NCBI GenBank assembly: GCA_013373205.1
Contig: JABXIG010000003.1
Span: 372,001 to 436,000, forward strand
DNA length: 64,000 nucleotides
Reading direction: 5' to 3'
Origin: Methylocystaceae bacterium
GTDB taxonomy: Bacteria > Pseudomonadota > Alphaproteobacteria > Rhodospirillales > Terasakiellaceae
The translations under genes and the position numbers were made by a program. A model generated the notes under the pieces. It did not search any database and was not told the DNA's origin. It saw only the letters and a list, made by a program, of their open reading frames with translations. Positions 53,917-62,871 of this stretch are shown piece after piece; the stretch's first letter is position 1; every line of letters starts with the position of its first letter.

Positions 53917-54855
53917 ATGACCACATTGCTGCTGACGCATCCAGCTTGCCTGAAACATGACACGGGGGAACACCATCCGGAAACGACATCTCGTCTTCGT
54001 ACGGTTTTACGTCATCTGGATCGCGAAGAATTTCATTTCCTGCATCGCGATCAGGCACCACGGGCAACGCATTCTCAATTGGAACTGGCGCATCCGACCA
54101 AATATATCGAAGCTATTGAACGCGCGGTCCCTACACAAGATGGCCATTTAAATGCAATAGATGGGGATACAATTGTGTCACCCGGCACGTGGGAAGCCGC
54201 GCTTCGTTCGGTCGGGGGTGTATGTTTTGGTGTCGATGAAGTCATGGCAAAGAAGGCCCGAAATGTTTTTTGCGCTACTCGACCGCCTGGCCATCATGCA
54301 GAAACGACCAAGGCTATGGGCTTTTGCTTTTTTAATAATGCGGCGATCGGGGCCATTCATGCGGTCGCGCGCTATCCAGAGGTAAAACGCGCCGCTGTTA
54401 TCGATTTTGATGTGCATCATGGGAACGGCACACAGGAAATTTTCTATAACAGTCCCAATCTGTTTTATGGTTCCAGCCACCAATCACCCGGTTATCCGGA
54501 AACGGGCAAGGAAAGTGAAACGGGTGTTGCTCATAATATCTGTAATGTGGAATTGGCCCCGGGTTCCAAACCAAAAGAATTCCGCGCGGCTTATGAAGAC
54601 AGGATTTTGCCGGCCTTACGGGCCTTCAATCCGGATTTCCTAATTATCTCTGCCGGATTCGATGCGCATGCACGTGATCCATTGGCCCATTTGCGTCTTT
54701 CTACACAGGATTTTATCTGGGTCACGGAAGAATTGCTGAAGGTTGCCAATGAATGCTGTGACGGGCGCGTGGTCTCTGTCATGGAAGGTGGCTATGATGT
54801 GGATGCGCTGGCCTCTAGTGTCGCGGCACACGTAAAAACGCTGATGCACGCCTAA
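53917..54855 (+). CDS. Histone deacetylase-family (class II-like) amidohydrolase
   Basis: A 312-residue zinc hydrolase. HPETTSRLRTVLRHLD, the active-site RPPGHHAETTKAMGFCFFN with the two catalytic His, and the zinc-binding DFDVHHGNGTQE are present; a further zinc Asp lies in SAGFDAHARDPL. Bacterial members deacetylate polyamines, acetyl-lysines or small amides. The same gene next to xseB-ispA-dxs is common in alphaproteobacteria, but its substrate there is unknown. The next gene starts 70 bases later. Confidence 0.93.
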   Translation: MTTLLLTHPACLKHDTGEHHPETTSRLRTVLRHLDREEFHFLHRDQAPRATHSQLELAHPTKYIEAIERAVPTQDGHLNAIDGDTIVSPGTWEAALRSVGGVCFGVDEVMAKKARNVFCATRPPGHHAETTKAMGFCFFNNAAIGAIHAVARYPEVKRAAVIDFDVHHGNGTQEIFYNSPNLFYGSSHQSPGYPETGKESETGVAHNICNVELAPGSKPKEFRAAYEDRILPALRAFNPDFLIISAGFDAHARDPLAHLRLSTQDFIWVTEELLKVANECCDGRVVSVMEGGYDVDALASSVAAHVKTLMHA

Positions 54856-54925
54856 AGGCCTTGCTCTGACTATGGCTGGGGGCTACATTGGGGGCCGTTT
54901 TTATTTAGAAATTTTTGAGTGATAA

Positions 54926-55165
54926 ATGTCTCAGTCCGAAATTGAACAGCTCTCCTTTGAAGAAGCGCTCGCCCAACTGGAAGAAATTGTCCGTCAATTG
55001 GAAAGCGGCTCCGGCAAACTGGATGATGCGATTTCCGCTTATGAAAAAGGCGCGCATTTAAAACGTCACTGCGAAGCCAAACTGGCCGAAGCCAAAGCCA
55101 AGGTCGATAAAATTTCTTTGGCCCCGGATGGGAGTGTTTCTGCACAGCCCACTGAAATTTCCTAA
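54926..55165 (+). CDS. xseB: Exodeoxyribonuclease VII small subunit
   Basis: A 79-residue helical protein, LSFEEALAQLEEIVRQLESG being the family signature, followed by a second helix to AEAKAKVDKI. XseB binds XseA, encoded elsewhere, to form the single-strand exonuclease. Length and context (xseB before ispA) are typical. 16 bases separate it from ispA. Confidence 0.95.
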   Translation: MSQSEIEQLSFEEALAQLEEIVRQLESGSGKLDDAISAYEKGAHLKRHCEAKLAEAKAKVDKISLAPDGSVSAQPTEIS

Positions 55166-55181
55166 AAAGAAATTAGAAATC

Positions 55182-56069
55182 ATGACGGATTTAAAAGCGG
55201 CATTACAAGAACAGGCAGACGCGGTTGAAGACGTGCTGGATCGCTTGCTCGAAGAACCCGAAGGTCCCGAAGCCCAGGTCGTCAAGGCCATGCGCTATAG
55301 TGCGCTGGGGGGCGGCAAGCGGGTGCGCCCATTTTTGGTGGTTATGTCATCGCGCCTGTTTGGCGTATCGGACAGCAGTGCCCAGCGTGTCGCAGCTGCC
55401 CTTGAAATGGTACATTGTTATTCTTTAATCCATGATGATCTGCCTGCAATGGATGATGATAATCTGCGTCGGGGCCGTCCGACCTGTCATATCGCTTTTG
55501 ACGAAGCAACGGCCATTTTGGCAGGGGATGCGTTATTGACCCGGGCATTTGAAGTATTGGCCCATGAAGACACACACGCGGACCCGAAGGTGCGGTGCGA
55601 GTTGGTGGCTGAACTGGCAAAAGCGTCCGGCATGAATGGGATGGTCGGGGGACAGATGATCGACCTTATGGCTGAAAGCCGTGATCTCGATATTCCGGAA
55701 ATTACCCGCCTGCAACGTCTCAAAACCGGTGCCTTGATTGTCTTTGCCTGTAAGGCTGGGGCCATTTTGGGCAAAACGGGCGAGGTCAAACGCCACGCCT
55801 TGCGCAATTACGGTCATGACTTGGGACTGGCTTTTCAGATCGCTGATGATTTGCTGGATGTGGAAGCATCTGTTGAAGAAACAGGGAAACAGGTTGGCAA
55901 GGATGCTGATCGTGGCAAAGCGACCTTTGTCTCTTTGATGGGTGTTGAACGTGCGCGCGAACAGGCCCATATCTTGTCTGAGCAGGCTTGCAAGCACCTT
56001 GAGGTGTTTGACAAGGAAACAGAATTATTGCGCGCCATGGCCCAATATGTGGTAAATCGCCGTAGTTAA
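55182..56069 (+). CDS. ispA: Farnesyl diphosphate synthase (polyprenyl synthetase)
   Basis: About 295 residues from the ATG at 55182; the open frame begins earlier inside xseB. First aspartate-rich motif [17 protein letters not shown], second [20 protein letters not shown], with GGGKRVRP before and LKTGALI between. These bind Mg-diphosphate and set chain length; the five residues before the first motif (CYSLI) fit a C15 product. It joins IPP with DMAPP and GPP in the cytoplasm. Direct coupling to dxs gives an isoprenoid operon. Confidence 0.95.
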   Translation: MTDLKAALQEQADAVEDVLDRLLEEPEGPEAQVVKAMRYSALGGGKRVRPFLVVMSSRLFGVSDSSAQRVAAALEMVHCYSLIHDDLPAMDDDNLRRGRPTCHIAFDEATAILAGDALLTRAFEVLAHEDTHADPKVRCELVAELAKASGMNGMVGGQMIDLMAESRDLDIPEITRLQRLKTGALIVFACKAGAILGKTGEVKRHALRNYGHDLGLAFQIADDLLDVEASVEETGKQVGKDADRGKATFVSLMGVERAREQAHILSEQACKHLEVFDKETELLRAMAQYVVNRRS

Positions 56070-56095
56070 AAGAAAAAGACTTTAAGGAAAACGTC

Positions 56096-58009
56096 GTGTC
56101 TGACACACCATTGCTTGATACCGTAAAATCCCCGGCTGATTTAAAGGGGATGGATATGGACCAGTTGCACCAGTTAACCAAAGAACTGCGTGATGATGTG
56201 GTGCGAAATGTCTCGCGCACGGGCGGGCATCTCGGCGCAAGTCTAGGTGTGATGGAATTGACCGTGGGGTTGCACCATGTGTTCAATACCCCCGATGATC
56301 GCATCGTCTGGGATGTGGGTCATCAGTGTTATCCCCATAAAATCTTGACAGGTCGTCGTGGTGACATGCCGACTTTGCGTCAAGCTGACGGTTTGTCCGG
56401 TTTTACCAAACGAAAAGAAAGCCCTTACGATCCTTTCGGGGCAGGTCACAGTTCCACATCCATTTCTGCCGGATTGGGTATGGCGGTTGCGCGCGATCTT
56501 CAAGGCGGTAAGAACCATGTGATCGCCGTTATTGGGGATGGCTCCATCACGGCGGGTATGGCTTATGAAGCGATGAATAATGCAGGCGCTTTAGACAGTC
56601 GCCTGATCGTTATTTTGAATGATAATGACATGTCCATTGCCCCTCCTGTGGGGGCGATGAGCTATTATCTGTCTGAACTTCTGACTAGCACCACGTTAAA
56701 ATCCTTCCGTCACAACGCAAAAGATATCGTCAATAAACTGCCAAGCACGATTGCGAAAACGGTTAAGGGTGCAGAAAGTGCTGCGCGCAAGATGGTTACA
56801 GGCGGGTCCAACATCTTTAGTGACCTTGGGTTTTATTATGTCGGCCCCATTGATGGGCATAATCTGGATCATGTGGTTTCCGTTCTGGAAAATTTACGTG
56901 ATGATAAAGACCCGGGCCCTGTTTTGCTGCATGTGAAAACCAAAAAAGGTCATGGGTATGCACCGGCTGAACAATCAGCGGATAAATACCACGGTGTATC
57001 TAAGTTTGATGTGGTGACAGGCAAACAGGTTAAAGCAAAATCCAATGCGCCAAGCTATACAGGCGTTTTCGCCAAAGCCTTGATTAAAGAAGCCGAAACG
57101 GACGAAAAAATCGTTGGTATCACAGCGGCTATGCCATCGGGCACCGGGCTTGATAAATTCGGTGAACGTTTCCCTGATCGCTGTTTTGATGTAGGGATTG
57201 CTGAACAACATGCGGTGACCTTTGCAGCCGGGATGGCCACGGAAGGGATGAAACCGTTTTGCGCGATTTATTCCACATTCTTGCAGCGCGGTTATGACCA
57301 GTTGGTACATGATGCGGTCTTGCAGCATCTTCCTGTTCGCTTTGCTATTGATCGTGCGGGTCTGGTTGGGGCCGATGGGCCAACCCATGCGGGAAGCTTT
57401 GATATTGCATATCTTTGCGCTTTGCCTGATATCGTTGTGATGGCACCAAGTGACGAAGCCGAACTGATGCATATGGTTGCGACTTCTGCCCAGATTGATG
57501 ATCGCTCCAGTGCTATGCGCTATCCCCGTGGGGAAGGTGTGGGGGTTGAACTGCCGGAAAAAGGCGATCTACTTGAAATCGGTAAAGGACGCATTATCAA
57601 AGAAGGCGGCAAGGTCGCCATTCTGTCTTATGGCACTCGTTTAAAAGAAGCCCTGCTGGCTGCGGAAAAGCTGGAAGCGATGGGGCTGCCAACCACCGTG
57701 GCCGATGCACGTTTTGCCAAACCAATTGATCGGGACCTCACCCGCCAGTTAGCTGAAAATCACGACGTGCTGATTACGGTGGAAGAAGGCTGTGTCGGTG
57801 GATTTGGCACGCAGGTTGCCCAGTATCTGATGATGAATGGTCTTTTGGATGGTGCCTTGAAATTACGCTGCCTGACCATGGAAGATAAATTCATCGATCA
57901 GGGTAATGTCTATGACCAATATGAACAGGCCGGGATTAATGCTTCCGGCATGGTTGCAACCACATTAAAAGCTTTGGGGCGCACGGCCGAAGATGTCCAG
58001 CACGCCTAA
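56096..58009 (+). CDS. dxs: 1-deoxy-D-xylulose-5-phosphate synthase
   Basis: A 637-residue thiamine-diphosphate enzyme, the first and often rate-limiting step of the MEP pathway. [17 protein letters not shown], the TPP/Mg motif [16 protein letters not shown], and [17 protein letters not shown] in the second domain are intact. The start is GTG at 56096 with AAGGA upstream, 26 bases after ispA. It overlaps tlyA by 17 bases. Confidence 0.97.
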   Translation: MSDTPLLDTVKSPADLKGMDMDQLHQLTKELRDDVVRNVSRTGGHLGASLGVMELTVGLHHVFNTPDDRIVWDVGHQCYPHKILTGRRGDMPTLRQADGLSGFTKRKESPYDPFGAGHSSTSISAGLGMAVARDLQGGKNHVIAVIGDGSITAGMAYEAMNNAGALDSRLIVILNDNDMSIAPPVGAMSYYLSELLTSTTLKSFRHNAKDIVNKLPSTIAKTVKGAESAARKMVTGGSNIFSDLGFYYVGPIDGHNLDHVVSVLENLRDDKDPGPVLLHVKTKKGHGYAPAEQSADKYHGVSKFDVVTGKQVKAKSNAPSYTGVFAKALIKEAETDEKIVGITAAMPSGTGLDKFGERFPDRCFDVGIAEQHAVTFAAGMATEGMKPFCAIYSTFLQRGYDQLVHDAVLQHLPVRFAIDRAGLVGADGPTHAGSFDIAYLCALPDIVVMAPSDEAELMHMVATSAQIDDRSSAMRYPRGEGVGVELPEKGDLLEIGKGRIIKEGGKVAILSYGTRLKEALLAAEKLEAMGLPTTVADARFAKPIDRDLTRQLAENHDVLITVEEGCVGGFGTQVAQYLMMNGLLDGALKLRCLTMEDKFIDQGNVYDQYEQAGINASGMVATTLKALGRTAEDVQHA

Positions 58010-58763
58010 AGAAAAAAAAGAAAAAGTCGCAAAGTTGCGACTGGATCAATTGCTGGTGGACCGTGGCCTGATTGAAAGCCGCACGCGCGCACAAGCGATG
58101 ATTATGGCGGGCAATGTGTATTCAGATACCAAGCGCCTCGATAAGGCCGGACAAAAAGTGGCGGCTGATATTCCCGTCGAATTAAAAGGACAGGATCACC
58201 CTTGGGTCTCGCGCGGTGGGTTAAAGCTGGTCAAAGGTCTGGATGAATTTAATATTGATGCCACTGGTTTTATCGCCATTGATGTGGGATCAAGTACAGG
58301 TGGTTTTACCGATGTGCTGTTAACCCGTGGGGCTGATAAAGTTTACAGCGTCGATGTAGGACATGGACAGTTGGCGTGGAAACTTCGCAGTGATGATCGG
58401 GTTGTGGTGATGGAACGCACCAATGCACGTCACATAACCGAAGAAGATATACCTGATCTTGTCGATATCGTTGTCTGTGATGCCAGTTTTATTGGCTTGC
58501 AAACAGTTTTGCCTGCCGCCATGGAGCGGGTAAAAGAAGGGGGGTATTTGCTCGCCCTGATCAAACCGCAATTTGAAGTCGGTAAAGGACGTGTTGGCAA
58601 AGGCGGTGTGGTGCGTGAACCGGAACTGCATCAGGAAGTCTGTGACAAAATCCAAGGCTGGTTGACCGAACTTTCCGATTGGTCAGTGGTGGGCTTGACA
58701 CAAAGTCCGATCAAGGGACCGGAAGGGAATATTGAATTTCTGATTTGTGCGCAAAAGGTGTGA
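57993..58763 (+). CDS. tlyA: TlyA-family rRNA 2'-O-methyltransferase (S4 plus FtsJ domains)
   Basis: A 256-residue protein. An S4 RNA-binding domain ([20 protein letters not shown], 16-75) is followed by an FtsJ-like SAM fold with [15 protein letters not shown]. Late [18 protein letters not shown] is typical. TlyA methylates rRNA riboses in mycobacteria and Campylobacter; the old name hemolysin A is misleading. Translation starts inside the end of dxs, so it is coupled to isoprenoid synthesis genes, a conserved arrangement. Confidence 0.9.
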   Translation: MSSTPKEKKEKVAKLRLDQLLVDRGLIESRTRAQAMIMAGNVYSDTKRLDKAGQKVAADIPVELKGQDHPWVSRGGLKLVKGLDEFNIDATGFIAIDVGSSTGGFTDVLLTRGADKVYSVDVGHGQLAWKLRSDDRVVVMERTNARHITEEDIPDLVDIVVCDASFIGLQTVLPAAMERVKEGGYLLALIKPQFEVGKGRVGKGGVVREPELHQEVCDKIQGWLTELSDWSVVGLTQSPIKGPEGNIEFLICAQKV

Positions 58764-58800
58764 CGAATAGCCTGGCTATATTTTCCCTGGGGGCAGGCCT

Positions 58801-59739
58801 CTAAAAAATCAAACCATGGGCGATGGTGCGCAGGATGATGGCGACACCTGCACCTAATAATGCAGGTTTTAAGACAGCGGCCACACGCGGTCCCGCGGAA
58901 ATCAGAACGGCAATACCTGTGACATCGTAGGGGTGAATCCAGAAACCGGCGAGGCGGTTAAATTCGTCAACGCTCAGTAAACCCTGATTGATGAAATCTG
59001 TCGCAACCCCCATCATCGCTGTGCCGCCCGCAATATATTTTGTGATGGACCCTAAAATCACGCTGCTGGGAAGGTTCAACCAAGCCAACAATGGGGTGAA
59101 TATTTTTTCTAGAAAACCGACGACCCCACTTGCCTGCATCAAGGCAACAAAAACGAGGGCAAGGATCAGCATCGGGATGGCGCTGACGGCAATTTTAAAG
59201 GCCTCTGCCCCGGCTTTGTTGATGACATTTAAAATCCCTTTGGGGCCTTCTGCGTCTTTATGTTTAATCTCCATCGGGTTGTCATCTTCCCGTTCTGGCA
59301 GATTGCGTGCAAAGACATGATAGGTCAATCCGGCCCCGATTAAACCACACAGCGCGGATATGGCCATGACTACAGGTGCATTAAGCCCCAAGGCGGCCAT
59401 GGGGAAGACGACATTAGCCTGTGCCATTCCCAAAACCATGGCTAAGGTTGATGCGATATGACGCCGGGGGGAGCCGCCCTTGTCCATAATGGCGAGGGTT
59501 GCCATGGGGGCTGTAAAGCTGACGAACAGAATTTGAATAAGCGCAAAAACCCCATAGCCGGGCAGACCAAAGGGGCGCAGGATCGGCGCGACCAATATAA
59601 CGATTTTGTCCAGAATACCCTTGGCTTCCAACAAGCGCATGATACTGAGCATGACGACCATGACAGGCAGTAGGACAAATAGGGCGAGTTCTACGCCGCT
59701 ACGTCCGGCATGCAAAATAATAGTGGCAAATTCGCTCAT
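58801..59739 (-). CDS. Gate-domain (nucleoside recognition) membrane protein
   Basis: A 312-residue polytopic protein with two Gate domains, each with several helices: GRSGVELALFVLLPVMVVML near the N-terminus and EAFKIAVSAIPMLILALVFV later. Between them is SFTAPMATLAIMDKGGSPRRH and a hydrophilic loop EREDDNPMEIKHKDAEG. Related to the nucleoside recognition domains of NupC and of spore maturation proteins. Substrate unknown. Its 5' region carries a strong terminator-like hairpin and an upstream promoter (59791-59954), so expression may be controlled by attenuation. Confidence 0.8.
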   Translation of the reverse strand: MSEFATIILHAGRSGVELALFVLLPVMVVMLSIMRLLEAKGILDKIVILVAPILRPFGLPGYGVFALIQILFVSFTAPMATLAIMDKGGSPRRHIASTLAMVLGMAQANVVFPMAALGLNAPVVMAISALCGLIGAGLTYHVFARNLPEREDDNPMEIKHKDAEGPKGILNVINKAGAEAFKIAVSAIPMLILALVFVALMQASGVVGFLEKIFTPLLAWLNLPSSVILGSITKYIAGGTAMMGVATDFINQGLLSVDEFNRLAGFWIHPYDVTGIAVLISAGPRVAAVLKPALLGAGVAIILRTIAHGLIF

Positions 59740-59790
59740 GGATTTACGATCTCTCGATGGTCGGGAGCGTGTCTTGTAACATTTTTTATG

Positions 59791-59851
59791 GAAAAGAAAA
59801 ACCGTCCCGAGCGTGGGGGTAGGAACAGGGGGGGGAAGTCGCTCGGGACGG
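59791..59851 (-). terminator. Strong terminator or attenuator upstream of the Gate-domain gene
   Basis: A perfect 12-base-pair stem (59840-59851 with 59802-59813, arm CCGTCCCGAGCG) encloses a 26-base loop that is very C-rich on the minus strand. On that strand it is followed by TTTTTCTTTTC. It is 52 bases before the Gate-domain ATG. Confidence 0.75.
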
Positions 59852-59918
59852 CAGGAAACGTGGCTGTCTCAATCCAACAAAAAGTAACCTTGGTTACAAT
59901 CGGATATCATCAACTTAG
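59791..59918 (-). ncRNA. Putative small RNA or regulated leader, about 128 nt
   Basis: A promoter pattern (59925-59954) predicts a start near 59918, and a strong terminator ends at 59791. The stretch has no credible reading frame. It contains a perfect palindrome, GTAACC-AA-GGTTAC (59884-59897), and a terminator loop rich in C, like the C-rich loops of several alphaproteobacterial small RNAs that base-pair with Shine-Dalgarno sequences. It could instead be the 5' leader of the Gate-domain gene with an attenuator. Not a family I recognise. The rest of the 59740-60087 gap, from 59955 on, is AT-rich and shows nothing clear. Confidence 0.5.
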
Positions 59919-59954
59919 TGATTTATTATTAATCACTTCAGTCAAATCTGTCAA
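59917..59954 (-). promoter_or_regulatory. Promoter with overlapping operator-like repeat for the putative small RNA
   Basis: On the minus strand TTGACA (59949-59954) is a perfect -35, then 18 bases, then AATAAT (59925-59930). AGTGATT-N7-AATCACT (59917-59937) is a perfect seven-base inverted repeat centred on the -10 element, as in a repressor site. Confidence 0.5.
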
Positions 59955-60087
59955 TGGAAATTAAAACAATTAAAAAGAATAGCTCTTATCTTTGTTTACG
60001 CTGACTATTTTAAATCAACTCGAATTATATAACTGACTGATTTAAAATAACAATAATTTCCCGTATATAATATATGGTTATTGTCGT

Positions 60088-60660
60088 TTAACGTGACTGA
60101 CCATGGTATTCAGGGTTTGGCATCATATCGAGACCATGGGCCATGCGATTGGTATAGTTAAAAAAGGCTGTTGTGTCGGTGATATCGCAAATGGCATCAT
60201 CGTCCCAGCCTGCATCTCTTAATGCTGTGCGGTCATCATCACAGATATCATGGGGGCTTGCTGTTAGTTTCCAGGCATAGTCCAGCATCACACGCTGTTT
60301 TTGCGGCAAGTCAGCTACACGATAATTCATTACCATCATTTCCCCCAGTTGGGGATCACCAGATAGTTCACGCACGGCTTGACCATGCGCGACAAGACAG
60401 TAATAACAGCGGTTGCAGGAAGATACCGCAACAGCGATCATTTCTCGTTCCAATTTGGATAAGGCACTGTCAGCCAGCATTAACTGGTTGTAGAATTTGG
60501 AAAAATTGCGAAACTTATCCTGATTAAAGGTAAAGGCGCGTAAGACATTTGGCACCATGCCCAGCTTTTCTTCACATATGTTGAAGTAGCTTTTGATATC
60601 TTCATCCAAGGTATCCTGATCGGGCAGGGCGACCTTAACGATATGATCTGGTTGCGGCAT
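60088..60660 (-). CDS. Carboxymuconolactone-decarboxylase/AhpD-like peroxidase-related protein
   Basis: About 190 residues from the ATG at 60660, which has GGGAGAG before it; an upstream frame start at 60702 lacks a site. The CMD fold is shown by LEREMIAVAVSSCNRCYYCLVAHG, with the CxxC-type redox cysteines (CNRC and YYC) and His. Similar to the uncharacterised peroxidase-related family. It may reduce peroxides or act as a disulfide oxidoreductase. It is separated from aroC by a 130-base gap on the same strand. Confidence 0.85.
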   Translation of the reverse strand: MPQPDHIVKVALPDQDTLDEDIKSYFNICEEKLGMVPNVLRAFTFNQDKFRNFSKFYNQLMLADSALSKLEREMIAVAVSSCNRCYYCLVAHGQAVRELSGDPQLGEMMVMNYRVADLPQKQRVMLDYAWKLTASPHDICDDDRTALRDAGWDDDAICDITDTTAFFNYTNRMAHGLDMMPNPEYHGQSR

Positions 60661-60789
60661 TTTACTCTCCCTATTGTAAATTTTTGTTCTGATACCAAAC
60701 AATATAGAGCAAAAATCTAAAGTAGGGAAAGAAGCAGATTGTAAAGTTTTGTGAAGTGTTTGAATTCACGTATAAGGGGTGGTTCGGTT

Positions 60790-61863
60790 TTACCCTTGTT
60801 GCGCGCGATGCAGCATCATATGATCCGCCAGTACGCAAGCCATCATGGCTTCGGCAACAGGGACGCCACGAATGCCCACACATGGGTCATGACGGCCCTT
60901 GGTGATGAGGTTACATTCATTACCTTGGGTATCAATCGTCTTGCGTTCAACCAATATGGAACTTGTCGGTTTGATCGCAACGCGCACGACAATATCCTGC
61001 CCGCTGGAAATGCCACCTAGGATGCCACCTGCGTGGTTGGACAGAAAAACAGGTTTGCCATCTTCACCCATGCGGATTTCATCGGCATTTTCAACACCAG
61101 TCAGGGCAGCTGCTTCAAACCCGTCACCAATTTCAACGCCTTTGACCGCATTGATGGACATCATGGCTTTGGCTAGGTCTGCATCCAGTTTGTCATAAAC
61201 CGGTTGCCCCCAACCGACAGGGATGCCTTTTGCCACAATTTCAAGCACAGCCCCAATAGAGGAGCCGTCTTTGCGGATACCATCAAGATAGGTTTCCCAT
61301 TCTTTAGCGGCGACGGTATCGGGGCAGAAGAAGGGGTTTTTATCGATTTCAGCTTCATCAAAGCGGTTACGATCAATTTTATGTGGACCGATTTGAACAA
61401 GATAGCCTTTGATATCAATACCACCGCCTAGGACTTTGCGGGCAACGGCGCCAGCGGCTACACGCATGGCGGTTTCGCGTGCACTGGACCGTCCACCGCC
61501 GCGATAATCGCGGATACCGTATTTTTCCCAGTAGGTATAATCTGCGTGACCGGGGCGGAACTTGTCCTTGATATCCCCATAATCCTTGGAACGCTGATCC
61601 GTATTGATGATTTCAAGCCCGATCGGGGTGCCTGTGGTTTTCCCTTCAAACACACCGGATAAAATGCGAACTTCGTCTGGCTCCTTGCGCTGGGTGGTAA
61701 AGCGGCTTGTGCCGGGTTTGCGTTTTTCCAGCCAGATCTGAATATCTTCTTCACTGAGGTCAATCATGGAGGGCACGCCATCGACAATACAGCCGATCGC
61801 AGGACCGTGACTTTCCCCAAAAGTGGTGAAGCTGAAAAGATGACCGAAACGGTTACCGGACAT
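60790..61863 (-). CDS. aroC: Chorismate synthase
   Basis: A 357-residue FMN-dependent enzyme, last step of the shikimate pathway. N-terminal [14 protein letters not shown], the [20 protein letters not shown] segment that binds FMN and EPSP, and late [18 protein letters not shown] are family signatures. It follows fabI by 31 bases and is probably cotranscribed. Confidence 0.97.
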   Translation of the reverse strand: MSGNRFGHLFSFTTFGESHGPAIGCIVDGVPSMIDLSEEDIQIWLEKRKPGTSRFTTQRKEPDEVRILSGVFEGKTTGTPIGLEIINTDQRSKDYGDIKDKFRPGHADYTYWEKYGIRDYRGGGRSSARETAMRVAAGAVARKVLGGGIDIKGYLVQIGPHKIDRNRFDEAEIDKNPFFCPDTVAAKEWETYLDGIRKDGSSIGAVLEIVAKGIPVGWGQPVYDKLDADLAKAMMSINAVKGVEIGDGFEAAALTGVENADEIRMGEDGKPVFLSNHAGGILGGISSGQDIVVRVAIKPTSSILVERKTIDTQGNECNLITKGRHDPCVGIRGVPVAEAMMACVLADHMMLHRAQQG

Positions 61864-61894
61864 GGTGTTTACCTTAAGTGATGTTCTTTAGTCT

Positions 61895-62704
61895 TTAAGA
61901 AGTTGCGATATCAGGAGCATCAACGGCTTTCATGCCGACGATGTGATAGCCGCAATCCACATGATGTGTTTCCCCTGTCACGCCTGATGACAGGTTGGAC
62001 AGGAGATAAAGACCAGCCCCACCCACATCATCCAAGGTCACGTTACGACGCAACGGTGAATTCAGCTCGTTCCATTTCAGGATATAGCGGAAATCACCAA
62101 TACCGGATGCAGCCAGCGTTTTCATCGGACCAGCGGATAGGGAGTTGACACGAATACCATCTTTACCCAAGTCTTCGGCGAGGTAACGAACCGAAGCTTC
62201 AAGGGCAGCTTTGGCCACACCCATAACATTATAATGCGGTGTGACACGTTCTGCGCCATAATACGTCAGCGTCACCATTGAACCGCCTTCGTTCATCATC
62301 GCCGCAGCGCGTTTGGCAACAGCGGTGAAAGAGAAGCAGGAAATATCCATGGTTTGCAGGAAGTTATCACGGGTCGTGTCAACGTAACGACCTTTAAGTT
62401 CGGATTTGTCGGAATAGGCAATCCCGTGCAGGATAAAGTCCAGCTTGCCCCATTTTTCTTCCAACGCATCAAAGACAGCATCAATACTAGCCTGATCGGT
62501 AACATCACAAGGCAGCAAAATGTCAGAGCCCACAGACTCGGCCAATGGTGCAACACGTTTTAACAAGGCCTCACCCTGATAGGTGAAAGCCAGCTCGGCT
62601 CCTTGTTCTTGTAATGCCTTGGTAATGCCCCAAGCGATTGAACGCTCGTTGGCGACCCCCATGATCAGACCTTTTTTTCCAGCCATAATTCCAGCCGCAG
62701 TCAT
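61895..62704 (-). CDS. fabI: Enoyl-[acyl-carrier-protein] reductase (NADH)
   Basis: A 269-residue SDR-family enzyme of fatty acid elongation. GLIMGVANERSIAWGITKAL is the modified Rossmann loop of FabI, and HYNVMGVAK holds the catalytic Tyr-x6-Lys pair that sets FabI apart from ordinary SDRs. Residue MTAAGIM precedes the fold; a second ATG for MAGKKG is possible. It lies before aroC on the same strand. The product is a target of triclosan in other species. Confidence 0.95.
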   Translation of the reverse strand: MTAAGIMAGKKGLIMGVANERSIAWGITKALQEQGAELAFTYQGEALLKRVAPLAESVGSDILLPCDVTDQASIDAVFDALEEKWGKLDFILHGIAYSDKSELKGRYVDTTRDNFLQTMDISCFSFTAVAKRAAAMMNEGGSMVTLTYYGAERVTPHYNVMGVAKAALEASVRYLAEDLGKDGIRVNSLSAGPMKTLAASGIGDFRYILKWNELNSPLRRNVTLDDVGGAGLYLLSNLSSGVTGETHHVDCGYHIVGMKAVDAPDIATS

Positions 62705-62871
62705 GACACCCTCACTTCAATAATCATCGCATGTGTGAATTCAGAAACCTTTTTTGCATTTTTTTAAAGAAGGCTTCAATATTTCTTTGAACTTTGTATA
62801 GGATAATATCATCAAAGGGGAAAGGATTCTCTCCTCACATTTTACAGATTTTTGGAAATATTTGGTAACAA

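Noticed and set aside
58770-58800. Hairpin after tlyA as terminator
   Set aside because: Only five base pairs with an 18-base loop and no T-run on the plus strand.
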